This document shows positions 1-8,030 of a stretch of DNA of 64,000 nucleotides, piece after piece. The notes under the pieces were generated by a model. The model was not told where the DNA came from, ran no database searches, and saw only the letters and a program-made list of their open reading frames with translations. The DNA lies in assembly GCF_016742955.1 (NCBI RefSeq), contig NZ_JABBYC010000001.1, forward strand, positions 310,001-374,000, read 5' to 3'. Source of the stretch: Myceligenerans indicum. Lineage in GTDB: Bacteria > Actinomycetota > Actinomycetes > Actinomycetales > Cellulomonadaceae. The position numbers and the translations under genes are program-made. Within the stretch, counting starts at the first letter, position 1; every line of letters starts with the position of its first letter.

Positions 1-240
1 CCCGCCGCGCTGGCCGCCCTCACCGCGGGCGGCCTGGGGGAGGTCACGATGCTCCGCGCCCCGCGCGGTCTGATGGACGAGCCGGGCGGCATGTATCCCG
101 CACCCGTCGCGGCCGAGTGGTCGGGCCGGTCCGACGCCCTGCGGATCGACACCGTCGAGGACGTCAACCACTACACGATCATCATGTCGCCCCCGGGCGT
201 CGCCGCCGTCGCCGGTCTCGTCACGGGAGCCGTGAACTAG
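1..240 (+). CDS. alpha/beta hydrolase, C-terminal part only
   Basis: The frame is open from the left edge of the window to a TAG stop, giving the last 79 residues of a protein. The tail has a charged segment ending DTVEDVNHYTII followed by a hydrophobic SPPGVAAVAGLV helix. This resembles the C-terminus of alpha/beta-hydrolase and thioesterase-like proteins, in which the catalytic histidine lies in an NHY-type motif about 20 residues from the end. The nucleophile elbow lies outside the window, so the family call rests on this tail alone. A strong GC hairpin follows the stop. Confidence 0.5.
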   Translation, partial: PAALAALTAGGLGEVTMLRAPRGLMDEPGGMYPAPVAAEWSGRSDALRIDTVEDVNHYTIIMSPPGVAAVAGLVTGAVN

Positions 241-304
241 AGCCGTAGGCGCGGGCATGGGACCGCGAACCGCGCACGGCGACCCGCGCCCCGGGACGCG
301 AGCG

Positions 305-338
305 AGGCCGGGGCCGCGCCCCGGGGCGGCCCCGGCCT
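305..338. terminator. hairpin between convergent genes
   Basis: A perfect 13-bp inverted repeat has arms AGGCCGGGGCCGC (305-317) and GCGGCCCCGGCCT (326-338) with an 8-base loop. It lies after the hydrolase stop and touches the stop codon of the convergent LysR gene, so it could end transcription from both sides. There is no U-tract, as is common in actinobacteria. Confidence 0.7.
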
Positions 339-1290
339 ACGCCGGGGACACGGAACGACCTCCCAGCAGGACGTGCCGCTGCCGGGCGGCCTCCGCGCGG
401 AGCGCCTCGAGCACCGCCGTCACCGCGGGACGGCGCCAGGACTCCGGGTGGACCACGGCGTAGTAGGGCAGCCGGTCACGCACGTCCTCCGGGAGGAGGC
501 GCACCAGGTCCGGGTGGCGGTCCGCCATGAAGCACGGCAGGAATCCCAGGCCGGCGCCCGCACGGGTGGCCTCCACGTGGACGAAGACGTTCGTGGAGGT
601 CAGCGCGTCCCGGATGCCGGGCAGCAGGCGGCGCGGCACGTCCAGGTCGTCGACCTGGAGCATCGAGTCGACGAAGTAGACGAGGTGGTGGCCGGACGCG
701 TCGGACACGGACGACGGCGTGCCGTGCCGCGCGAGGTAGTCGCGCGACCCGTACAGCCCGAGCTCGTACTCGGCCACCTGCACCGCACGCCCGCGGTTCA
801 CCTGCGGCGTGCCGACCACCACCTCGATGTCGACACCCGAGCGGTGCTGCGCCGCGCGCCGGGTGACGGTCACGATCTCCACCGACAGGTCCGGGTGGTC
901 GTCGCGCAGGGCCGCCACCGCCGGAGAGGCGAGGTAGGCGGCGAACCCGTCCGTCGTCGTCATCCGCACGACGCCGGTCACGCGGTCGGCGGCCGAGTCG
1001 CCGTCGGCCAGCGCGGTCATCGCCTCGGCGACGCCCTCGGCCGCACGCGCCGCCCGCTCTCCGAGCGCCGTCAGCTCCCACCCGTCGGCCCCGCGAACCA
1101 GCACGCGCCCGCCCAGTGCGCGGTTCAGTCCGGCAATGTTCCTGGCCACGGTCGTGTGGGTGAGTCCGAGGGCTTGTGCCGCGGTCGTGTACCGCCCGGA
1201 ACGGGCGACCTCGAGCAGTACGAGCAGGTGTTCGGGCGAGGGCTGCCGGGCACGGCCCGGACCCGCTGCGGGAAGGTTCGACGACGACAC
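337..1290 (-). CDS. LysR-family transcriptional regulator of the ketone-body operon
   Basis: A 317-residue protein with an N-terminal winged helix-turn-helix (EHLLVLLEVARSGRYTTAAQ, then LTHTTVARNIAGLNRALGG) followed by a LysR effector-binding domain that includes the segment VEIVTVTRRAAQHRSGVDIEV. Length and order fit LysR regulators. The frame extends upstream to 1365, but the GTG at 1290 is preferred because a TAGGGT hexamer lies exactly seven bases before it, the leaderless arrangement also seen at ispH and ychF here. It is transcribed away from the 3-hydroxybutyrate/acetoacetate cluster, so it probably controls that cluster; the inducer is not shown by the sequence. Confidence 0.85.
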   Translation of the reverse strand: MSSSNLPAAGPGRARQPSPEHLLVLLEVARSGRYTTAAQALGLTHTTVARNIAGLNRALGGRVLVRGADGWELTALGERAARAAEGVAEAMTALADGDSAADRVTGVVRMTTTDGFAAYLASPAVAALRDDHPDLSVEIVTVTRRAAQHRSGVDIEVVVGTPQVNRGRAVQVAEYELGLYGSRDYLARHGTPSSVSDASGHHLVYFVDSMLQVDDLDVPRRLLPGIRDALTSTNVFVHVEATRAGAGLGFLPCFMADRHPDLVRLLPEDVRDRLPYYAVVHPESWRRPAVTAVLEALRAEAARQRHVLLGGRSVSPA

Positions 1291-1297
1291 GTTCCCG

Positions 1298-1303
1298 ACC
1301 CTA
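1298..1303 (-). promoter_or_regulatory. putative -10 element of a leaderless LysR transcript
   Basis: On the minus strand TAGGGT fits the actinobacterial -10 pattern TANNNT and ends seven bases before the GTG at 1290, so transcription could start at the initiation codon. Confidence 0.45.
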
Positions 1304-1340
1304 CTCCGATGTGCATTTCCGTTCACCGCGTGTGCCGACA

Positions 1341-1355
1341 TGCGCGTTGCGCGCA
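1341..1355. promoter_or_regulatory. palindrome in the LysR/transporter intergenic region
   Basis: TGCGCG and CGCGCA arms are separated by TTG, a 15-base dyad between the divergent LysR and MHS-transporter genes. Its size and place fit a LysR binding box, but no second copy was found to support it. Confidence 0.35.
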
Positions 1356-1473
1356 CATCAATCACGCTGCCAGAATCCCGACGACGTCATGGCTCGGCAA
1401 AGGCCGTGCCGCAGAGAATTCCCGCACCGGCGACGGAGCCGGCGCGATGTCGACGAGGACAACCGGAGGAGAC

Positions 1474-2847
1474 ATGGCCACGAGCCAGACCCAGGACGCG
1501 CCCGCGTCCGACCCAACCCCCGAGGGATCGCTGCTTCGCAGGATCGTCGCCGCCTCCATGGCCGGCACGGTCGTGGAGTGGTACGACTTCTTCCTCTACT
1601 CCACGGCCTCGGCACTGGTGTTCGCCAAGGTCCTGCTGCCCGAGATGGGCAACGTGTACGACGGCATCATCGCCGCGTTCGTCACCTACGCCGTCGGCTT
1701 CGCGGCCCGGCCGCTCGGCGGGATCGTGTTCGGCCACCTCGGCGACAAGCTGGGCCGCAAGCACACGCTCCAGCTCACGATCCTCCTGATCGGCGCCGCC
1801 ACCGTGCTCATGGGCTGCCTGCCCACCTACGGGCAGATCGGCATGGCCGCGCCGATCCTCCTGGTGGTCCTGCGGTTCGTGCAGGGCCTGGCGCTGGGCG
1901 GCGAATGGGGCGGGGCCGTGCTGCTGGTCGGCGAGCACGCGCCGGACGACCGCCGTGCCACCTGGACCGCGTGGCCGCAGGCCGCCGTCCCGGTGGGCAA
2001 CCTGCTGGCCACGCTCGTGCTCACCGTCATGTCGGCGACCCTGACCGACGAGGCGTTCCTCGCCTGGGGCTGGCGCGTCGCCTTCTGGCTGTCGGCCCTG
2101 GTGGTGCTGGTGGGCTACTGGATCCGCACCACCATCTCGGAGGCGCCGATCTTCGAGGCCGCGCGCGCCGAGCAGAGCCAGGAGAAGAACGCCGGCTACG
2201 GCGTCGGCGAGGTGCTGCGCAAGTACCCGCGCGGCGTGATCACCGGCATGGGCCTGCGGTTCGCCGAGAACATCATGTACTACCTGGTGGTCGCCTTCTC
2301 GATCGTCTACCTCAAGGAAGGCCTCGGGATGGACACCACCGAGGTCCTGAGCCTGATCGCGGTCGCACACGTCAGCCACTTCTTCGTGATCCTGGCGGTG
2401 GGCCGCGCCGTGGACGGCGTGGGCCGCAAGCCCGTCTACCTGGCCGGCGCCCTGCTCGGCGGGACGTGGGGCTTCTGGGCCTTCCCGCTGCTGGACACCC
2501 GGAACACGGCGCTGATCCTGACGGCGATCATCGTCGGCCTGGTCTTCCACGCCATGATGTACGCGGGCCAGCCCGCGATCATGGCCGAGATGTTCCCGAC
2601 CCGGACCCGGTACTCGGGCGTGTCCATCTCCTACCAGGTGACGTCGATCTTCGCGGGCTCCCTGGCGCCGATCTTCGCCACCACCTGGCTGCGGAACACG
2701 GGCCACTGGTGGCCGACCGCGGTGTATCTGCTGGTGGCGGGTCTGATCACGGCCGTGGCAGTGTTGTCCATGCGGGAGACCAAGGGCGCCTCCCTGCATG
2801 AGCTCGACGCCGCCGACGCCGCCGAGCGGAAGGAGGTCACCGCGTGA
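1474..2847 (+). CDS. MHS-family MFS symporter (metabolite:H+)
   Basis: A 457-residue, twelve-helix major facilitator of the metabolite:H+ symporter type. The opening GTVVEWYDFFLY (residues 31-42), the loop GHLGDKLGRKHTL (about 87-99) and LRFVQGLALGGEWGGAVLL are hallmarks of the KgtP/ProP/ShiA group. It should carry a carboxylate or similar solute into the cell; its neighbours suggest 3-hydroxybutyrate or acetoacetate. The ATG at 1474 was chosen for GGAGGA a few bases upstream; a second in-frame ATG at 1447 has a poorer site. Its stop overlaps the next start by four bases (GTGA). Confidence 0.88.
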   Translation: MATSQTQDAPASDPTPEGSLLRRIVAASMAGTVVEWYDFFLYSTASALVFAKVLLPEMGNVYDGIIAAFVTYAVGFAARPLGGIVFGHLGDKLGRKHTLQLTILLIGAATVLMGCLPTYGQIGMAAPILLVVLRFVQGLALGGEWGGAVLLVGEHAPDDRRATWTAWPQAAVPVGNLLATLVLTVMSATLTDEAFLAWGWRVAFWLSALVVLVGYWIRTTISEAPIFEAARAEQSQEKNAGYGVGEVLRKYPRGVITGMGLRFAENIMYYLVVAFSIVYLKEGLGMDTTEVLSLIAVAHVSHFFVILAVGRAVDGVGRKPVYLAGALLGGTWGFWAFPLLDTRNTALILTAIIVGLVFHAMMYAGQPAIMAEMFPTRTRYSGVSISYQVTSIFAGSLAPIFATTWLRNTGHWWPTAVYLLVAGLITAVAVLSMRETKGASLHELDAADAAERKEVTA

Positions 2848-3611
2848 GCGAGCCGAACGCCTCCGCCCCGACCCTGCAGGGGCGCAAGGCCCTGGTCACG
2901 GGCGGAGCCTCGGGCATCGGCAAGGCCATCGCCCGCGAACTCGCGGCGCGAGGGGCGCACGTGACCGTCGCCGACGTGTCTGCCGACGGCGCCAAGGCGG
3001 CAGCCGACGAGATCGGTGGTGACGCCTGGGTGGTGGACCTGGCGGACACCACGGCGCTCGACGAGCTCACGCTCGACGTCGACGTGCTGGTGAACAACGC
3101 CGGCATCCAGCACGTGCGCCCCATCGAGGAGTTCGACCCGGACATGTTCCGCACGATCCACTCGATCATGCTCGTCGCACCCTTCCTGCTGATCCGCGCA
3201 GCCCTGCCGCACATGTACGCGACCGGCTGGGGGCGGGTGGTGAACGTGTCCTCCGTCCACGGCCTGGTCGGCTCCCCGTACAAGAGCGCCTACGTGTCCG
3301 CCAAGCACGGGCTCGAGGGCCTGAGCAAGGTGACGGCACTGGAGGGCGGCCCGAAGGGCGTGACCAGCGTCTGCGTCAACCCCGGCTACGTGCGCACCCC
3401 CCTGGTCGAGAAGCAGATCGCCGACCAGGCGGCGGCGCACGGGATCGGCGAGGACGAGGTGCTCGAGCAGGTGCTGCTCAAGGAGTCGGCGGTCAAGCGG
3501 CTCGTCGAGCCGGCCGAGGTGGGTTCCCTGGTCGGCTGGCTCACGGGCCCCGACGCCTCGATGGTCTCGGGAGCGTCCTGGACCGTCGACGGCGGGTGGA
3601 GCGCGAAGTGA
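2844..3611 (+). CDS. bdhA: 3-hydroxybutyrate dehydrogenase (SDR)
   Basis: A 255-residue short-chain dehydrogenase expected to oxidise D-3-hydroxybutyrate to acetoacetate with NAD+. The cofactor loop TGGASGIG is at 19-26, NNAG at 84-87, and the catalytic Ser137, Tyr150 and Lys154 are all present (YVSAKHGLEGL). The HGLVGSPYKSAY segment and the C-terminal WTVDGGW match the 3-hydroxybutyrate dehydrogenase subgroup. The GTG start overlaps the upstream stop, with AAGGAGG at 2830-2836 as ribosome site, so it is translationally coupled to the symporter. The next gene encodes an AtoE-type transporter, which supports the substrate call. Confidence 0.88.
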   Translation: MSEPNASAPTLQGRKALVTGGASGIGKAIARELAARGAHVTVADVSADGAKAAADEIGGDAWVVDLADTTALDELTLDVDVLVNNAGIQHVRPIEEFDPDMFRTIHSIMLVAPFLLIRAALPHMYATGWGRVVNVSSVHGLVGSPYKSAYVSAKHGLEGLSKVTALEGGPKGVTSVCVNPGYVRTPLVEKQIADQAAAHGIGEDEVLEQVLLKESAVKRLVEPAEVGSLVGWLTGPDASMVSGASWTVDGGWSAK

Positions 3612-3693
3612 CGGTCGTCGCGGGCCGGGGTCCCGGCAGGCCGGCCGGAACCCTGGCCCGGGCGTCCGGGAGACCGAGTGGAGGAGACGGCGA

Positions 3694-5064
3694 ATGACTG
3701 ACGGGACGACAACGACGTCGTCGGGCAACCCCTTCACGGCCGCGATGCGGCCGCTCAACGCCCTGGTGGAGCGGTTCCTCCCGAGCGCGTTCGTGTTCGC
3801 GGTGCTGCTGACCGTGGTGGTGGCCGTGCTCGGGCTGGCACTGACCGACGCCGGCCCGGAGGAGGTGCTCGTCGGCTGGGGCGAGGGGCTCTCGGGCCTG
3901 CTGGCGTTCATGACGCAGATGGCCCTCATCCTTCTGCTGGGCCATGTGCTGGCCAACACCCGCCCCGTGCGGTGGGGGCTGGTGCGCGTGGCGGGCCTGC
4001 CGCGCAGCGCCGTCCAGGCGTACGTGTTCGTCGCCGTGGCGGCATCGGTCCTGTCGCTGGTGCAGTGGGGGCTCGGGCTGGTGGCCGGCGGGCTGCTCGC
4101 CCGCGAGGTCGCTGCGCAGATGCGTGCGCGAGGCGTGCGCGTCCACTTCCCGCTGCTCGTGGCGGCGGCGTTCTCCGGGTTCGTCGTGTGGCACATGGGC
4201 TACACCGGGTCGGGCCCGCTGACCGCGGCGACCGAGGGCTCGGTCGTGGCCGGGCAGCTCGGTGACGTCATCCCGGTCGGCGAGACCACGTTCTCGCCCT
4301 GGAACGTCACCGCCGCGGTGGTGACCGTGCTGGCCGTGGCAGGTGCCCTGGCCCTCGTCGCCCCCCGCCGCGGCGACGACGTGACCGAACTCGCCGTCGA
4401 CGCGCGGACCGGACCACCCGTCGTCGAGCAGCCCCGCACCCCGGCGGACCGTCTCGACGCGTCGCGTGGGGTCACGCTGCTGGCGGGCCTGGGGCTGGCC
4501 GCCTACCTCGCCGTGTACTTCGCCGGAGGCGGGACCTCCACGCTGGACGTCGTCAACTGGACGTTCCTCGCCCTGGTCCTGCTCCTGGTACGCAGCCCGT
4601 TCGAGCTGGCGGCGCTGGTACGGGACGCGGCCTCGAACGTCGGGGAGATCCTGCTGCAGTTCCCGCTGTACGCGGGCATCCTGGGGATGATGACGGCGAC
4701 GGGGCTGATCCAGGTGTTCTCCGACGCGTTCGTGGCGATCTCGACGCCCCAGACGTTCGGCATCTGGGCATTCGTGTCGGCGGGACTGGTGAACTTCTTC
4801 GTGCCCTCGGGCGGCGGGCAGTTCGCCGTGCAGGCACCGATCCTGCTGGACGCGGCCGGGCAGCTCGGGGTCGATCCGGCGGTGGCCGTCATGGCGGTCT
4901 CGTACGGGGACCAGTGGACCAACATGATCCAGCCGTTCTGGGCGCTGCCGCTGCTGGCGATCGCCGGGCTGAAGATCCGCGACATCCTCGGCTACACCAC
5001 CGTGACGCTGCTCGTGTCGGGTGTGGTGTTCGTCGCCACGCTGGCGATCGTGGGTGCAGGATGA
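3694..5064 (+). CDS. atoE: short-chain fatty acid transporter, AtoE family
   Basis: A 456-residue membrane protein with about ten to twelve hydrophobic segments, matching the AtoE/TIGR00366 short-chain fatty acid transporter family: LNALVERFLPSAFVFAVLL at the N-terminus, WHMGYTGSGPL in the middle, and the loop VNFFVPSGGGQFAVQ near residue 370. It probably imports acetoacetate or butyrate-like acids. A good ribosome site (GGAGGAGAC) precedes the ATG. With the MHS protein, the operon carries two unrelated uptake systems for what looks like one pathway. Confidence 0.9.
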   Translation: MTDGTTTTSSGNPFTAAMRPLNALVERFLPSAFVFAVLLTVVVAVLGLALTDAGPEEVLVGWGEGLSGLLAFMTQMALILLLGHVLANTRPVRWGLVRVAGLPRSAVQAYVFVAVAASVLSLVQWGLGLVAGGLLAREVAAQMRARGVRVHFPLLVAAAFSGFVVWHMGYTGSGPLTAATEGSVVAGQLGDVIPVGETTFSPWNVTAAVVTVLAVAGALALVAPRRGDDVTELAVDARTGPPVVEQPRTPADRLDASRGVTLLAGLGLAAYLAVYFAGGGTSTLDVVNWTFLALVLLLVRSPFELAALVRDAASNVGEILLQFPLYAGILGMMTATGLIQVFSDAFVAISTPQTFGIWAFVSAGLVNFFVPSGGGQFAVQAPILLDAAGQLGVDPAVAVMAVSYGDQWTNMIQPFWALPLLAIAGLKIRDILGYTTVTLLVSGVVFVATLAIVGAG

Positions 5065-5105
5065 CATTTCCGGGCGAGACCCGCCGGGAGGACAAGGAGA
5101 GGACG

Positions 5106-5906
5106 ATGACCGGACTGGACAAGCAGGTCGCCACCGCGGCCGAGGCCGTGGCCGACATCCCTGACGGAGCCTCGCTGGCCGTCGGCGGATTCGGGCTGTG
5201 CGGCAACCCGATGGCGCTGATCACCGCGCTCCTGGAGCAGGGCACGAGCGGCCTGTCGGTGGTGTCGAACAACTGCGGCGTGGACGACTGGGGGCTCGGG
5301 CTCCTGCTGGGTGCCCGGCGCATCCGCAAGATGACGTCCTCCTACGTGGGGGAGAACAAGGAGTTCGAGCGGCAGTTCCTCTCGGGCGAGCTCGAGGTGG
5401 AGCTCACCCCGCAGGGCACGCTCGCCGAGAAGCTTCGGGCCGGCGGCTCCGGCATCGCCGCGTTCTTCACGCGGACCGGCGTCGGGACGCAGATCGCCGA
5501 GGGCGGCCTGCCGATGAGGTACGACGGCGCCGGCGGCGTTCTCGAGGCCAGCCCGGCCAAGGAGGTCCGCACGTTCCCCGGCCCCGACGGACCGGCCGAG
5601 TACGTGCTGGAGGAGGCCATCACCACGGACTTCGCCCTGGTGCACGCCCTGCGCGGTGACCGGCACGGCAACCTCGTGTTCAACAAGTCCGCGCGGAACT
5701 TCTCCCCGCAGGCCGCGATGGCCGGGCGGATCTGCGTGGCGCAGGTCGAGGAGCTCGTCGAACCGGGTGAGCTCGACCCCGACCAGATCCACCTGCCCGG
5801 GGTGTTCGTGCACCGCGTGGTCGAGGTGGGCACGGACATCGAGAAGCGGATCGAGCGCCGGACGGTCACCGCGGCGCCGTCGGACACGAGCGGGCAGGAG
5901 GGCTGA
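5106..5906 (+). CDS. scoA: 3-oxoacid CoA-transferase subunit A
   Basis: A 266-residue alpha subunit of a type I CoA-transferase, which moves CoA from succinyl-CoA (or acetyl-CoA) to acetoacetate. GGFGLCGNPMALITAL near residue 30 and NNCGVDDWGLGLLL are typical of the SCOT/AtoD family, and the C-terminal half keeps DFALVHALRGDRHGNLVF. The ATG at 5106 has AAGGAGAGG just upstream; the longer frame to 4914 overlaps atoE and is unlikely. The beta subunit begins four bases after the stop, so the pair should assemble as an alpha/beta enzyme. Confidence 0.92.
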   Translation: MTGLDKQVATAAEAVADIPDGASLAVGGFGLCGNPMALITALLEQGTSGLSVVSNNCGVDDWGLGLLLGARRIRKMTSSYVGENKEFERQFLSGELEVELTPQGTLAEKLRAGGSGIAAFFTRTGVGTQIAEGGLPMRYDGAGGVLEASPAKEVRTFPGPDGPAEYVLEEAITTDFALVHALRGDRHGNLVFNKSARNFSPQAAMAGRICVAQVEELVEPGELDPDQIHLPGVFVHRVVEVGTDIEKRIERRTVTAAPSDTSGQEG

Positions 5907-5909
5907 GGC

Positions 5910-6569
5910 ATGGCACTGACACGTCAGGAGATGGCCGCGCGCGCCGCGCGCGAGCTCGAGGACGGGATGTACGTCAACCTGGGCATCGGGCTGCCCACGC
6001 TGGTACCGAACTACGTGCCCGCGGGCCGGGAGCTGGTGCTGCAGTCCGAGAACGGCCTGCTCGGTGTGGGCCCCTACCCGACCGAGGACGCCGTCGACCC
6101 CGACCTCATCAACGCGGGCAAGGAGACGGTGACCCTGCTGCCCGGCGCGTCGATCTTCGACGCGGCCACCAGCTTCGGGATGATCCGCGGCGGCAAGATC
6201 GATGCCGCGATCCTGGGCGCGATGCAGGTCTCGGCCTCCGGCGACATCGCGAACTGGATGATCCCCGGGAAGATGGTCAAGGGGATGGGCGGCGGCATGG
6301 ACCTCGTGCACGGTGCGCGGCGCGTGGTGGTGCTCATGGAGCACGTCGCGAAGAACGGTTCGGCGAAGGTGGTGAACGAGTGCACCCTGCCGCTGACCGG
6401 CAAGGGCGTCGTGGACCGGATCATCACCGACCTCGCGGTGCTGGACGTGACGCCCGACGGCCTGGTGCTGCGCGAACTCGCGCCCGGCGTCACCGTTGAC
6501 GACGTCGTCGCCGCGACGGAACCTGAGATCATCGTCCCCGACGACGTGGTCACCGCCACCCCGGCCTGA
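5910..6569 (+). CDS. scoB: 3-oxoacid CoA-transferase subunit B
   Basis: A 219-residue beta subunit carrying the catalytic glutamate of type I CoA-transferases, Glu47 in SENGLLGVG, which forms the glutamyl-CoA thioester. [15 protein letters not shown] (about 22-36) and [22 protein letters not shown] are further family signatures. Length is normal. The start is four bases after scoA. Together they make acetoacetyl-CoA for the thiolase encoded next. Confidence 0.93.
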   Translation: MALTRQEMAARAARELEDGMYVNLGIGLPTLVPNYVPAGRELVLQSENGLLGVGPYPTEDAVDPDLINAGKETVTLLPGASIFDAATSFGMIRGGKIDAAILGAMQVSASGDIANWMIPGKMVKGMGGGMDLVHGARRVVVLMEHVAKNGSAKVVNECTLPLTGKGVVDRIITDLAVLDVTPDGLVLRELAPGVTVDDVVAATEPEIIVPDDVVTATPA

Positions 6570-6632
6570 CCGCGCGACGGAGACGCCGGCCGCTCACGAG
6601 GCGGTACGGCGCACGACTGGAGGAGAGAAGAC

Positions 6633-7820
6633 ATGAGCAATGACGACGTGGTCATCGTCTCGGCGGCTCGGACGCCGCAGGGCCGGCTGAAGGGAGCGCT
6701 GGCCTCGCTCAGCGCGGTGGACCTCGGCGCCGTCGCCGCGCGCAAGGCGCTCGACGGGGCAGGAGCCCTGGCGGGCGACGTGGACCGGGTCATCTTCGGC
6801 CAGGTCGTTCAGGCCGGTGCCGGGCAGAACCCGGCGCGGCAGACCGCGGTCGCCGCCGGGGTGCCGTGGGACGTGCAGTCCGTGACGGTCAACAAGGTGT
6901 GCCTGTCCGGGCTCACGGCGATCATCGACGGGGCGCGGATGCTGCGCACCGGCGAGGCGACGGTGGTCCTCGCGGGCGGCCAGGAGTCGATGACGAACGC
7001 CCCGCACCTCCTGGCGGGCTCGCGTGCCGGATTCGCCTACGGCCCGGTGACGATGCAGGACGCGGTGGCACAAGACGCGCTGACCGACTCGTTCGACCGG
7101 GTCTCGATGGGGGAGTCCACCGAGGAGCACAACACGGGCGACGTCGCGGTCTCGCGCGAGGAGCAGGACGCGGTCGCGGCGGCCTCGCACCAGCGGGCCG
7201 CCGCCGCGTGGAAGGACGGCGTGTTCGAGGCCGAGATCGCACCCGTGTCGGTGCCGCAGCGGCGGGGTGAGCCCGTCGAGGTGACCACCGACGAGGGCGT
7301 CCGGCCCGACACCACCGCGGAGGGCCTGGCCAAGCTGCGCCCGGCCTTCACGAAGGACGGGACACTGACCGCCGGGAACTCCTCGCAGATCTCCGACGGC
7401 GCGGCCGCGGTGGTCCTGACCACCCGGGCGCGGGCCGAGGAGGCCGGGGTCCCGGTTCTGGCGACCGTGCGGTCCTGGGGCCAGGTGGCCGGGCCGGACA
7501 ACTCGCTGCACTCCCAGCCGGCGCACGCCATCGAGCAGGCACTCGGCCGTGAGGGCTGGAGCACGGGCGACCTCGACGTGGTCGAGATCAACGAGGCGTT
7601 CGCGGTCGTGACCGCGGTTTCCGCGCGGCGGCTCGGTCTGTCCATGGACCAGGTCAACGTGCACGGAGGCGGGATCTCGCTGGGGCACCCGGTGGGGGCT
7701 TCGGGTGCTCGCATCGCGGTGCACGCCGCCCACGAACTGGCTCGCCGCGGCGGTGGCCGGGCCGCGGTGGCTCTGTGCGGCGGCGGCGGGCAGGGCGAGG
7801 CGCTCCTGCTGGAGGCGTAG
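6633..7820 (+). CDS. atoB: acetyl-CoA C-acetyltransferase (thiolase II)
   Basis: A 395-residue thiolase that would cleave acetoacetyl-CoA with CoA to two acetyl-CoA. The acylated Cys90 lies in VNKVCLSGLTAI, the catalytic histidine in GGGISLGHPVGASGAR, and the second cysteine in ALCGGGGQGEA at the C-terminus. All three active-site residues are intact. GGAGGAGAG precedes the ATG. It is the last gene of the operon and is followed by a strong hairpin, so the cluster ends at acetyl-CoA. Confidence 0.93.
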   Translation: MSNDDVVIVSAARTPQGRLKGALASLSAVDLGAVAARKALDGAGALAGDVDRVIFGQVVQAGAGQNPARQTAVAAGVPWDVQSVTVNKVCLSGLTAIIDGARMLRTGEATVVLAGGQESMTNAPHLLAGSRAGFAYGPVTMQDAVAQDALTDSFDRVSMGESTEEHNTGDVAVSREEQDAVAAASHQRAAAAWKDGVFEAEIAPVSVPQRRGEPVEVTTDEGVRPDTTAEGLAKLRPAFTKDGTLTAGNSSQISDGAAAVVLTTRARAEEAGVPVLATVRSWGQVAGPDNSLHSQPAHAIEQALGREGWSTGDLDVVEINEAFAVVTAVSARRLGLSMDQVNVHGGGISLGHPVGASGARIAVHAAHELARRGGGRAAVALCGGGGQGEALLLEA

Positions 7821-7847
7821 CGGTCCCCGCAGGCTACGGCAGCCTCG

Positions 7848-7914
7848 CGGCGGGGCGACGGCCGGGCCCGGTCCTGGAAGGGACGCGGGCCCGGCCGGCC
7901 GCCCCGCCGTCGCC
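7848..7914. terminator. large GC hairpin between atoB and nhaA
   Basis: A perfect core GGCCGGGCCCG (7860-7870) / CGGGCCCGGCC (7886-7896) is extended by GGCGGGGCGAC-like and GCCCCGCCGTCGCC flanks. It lies between convergent genes and can serve both directions. Confidence 0.75.
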
Positions 7915-8030
7915 CGGCGTGCCTCGCGTCGTGCCGAGCGCCGCGGGTCGCACGTCGCGCATCGAGCGGAGCGCTGCACGTCGCACGCCGCGTGTCGCCT
8001 GGGGCGGCGCGCCGGTGTGGCGGCGAGGCG

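Noticed and set aside
373..1473. A long open frame upstream of the MHS symporter gene
   Set aside because: It is the high-GC antisense shadow of the LysR gene; the Arg/Val/His-rich translation has no protein character, and the real start has GGAGGA before ATG 1474.
1387..2799. 470-residue minus-strand frame across the symporter gene
   Set aside because: Composition is typical of antisense shadow (rich in Arg, Gly, His and Gln); no start signal and no recognisable domain.
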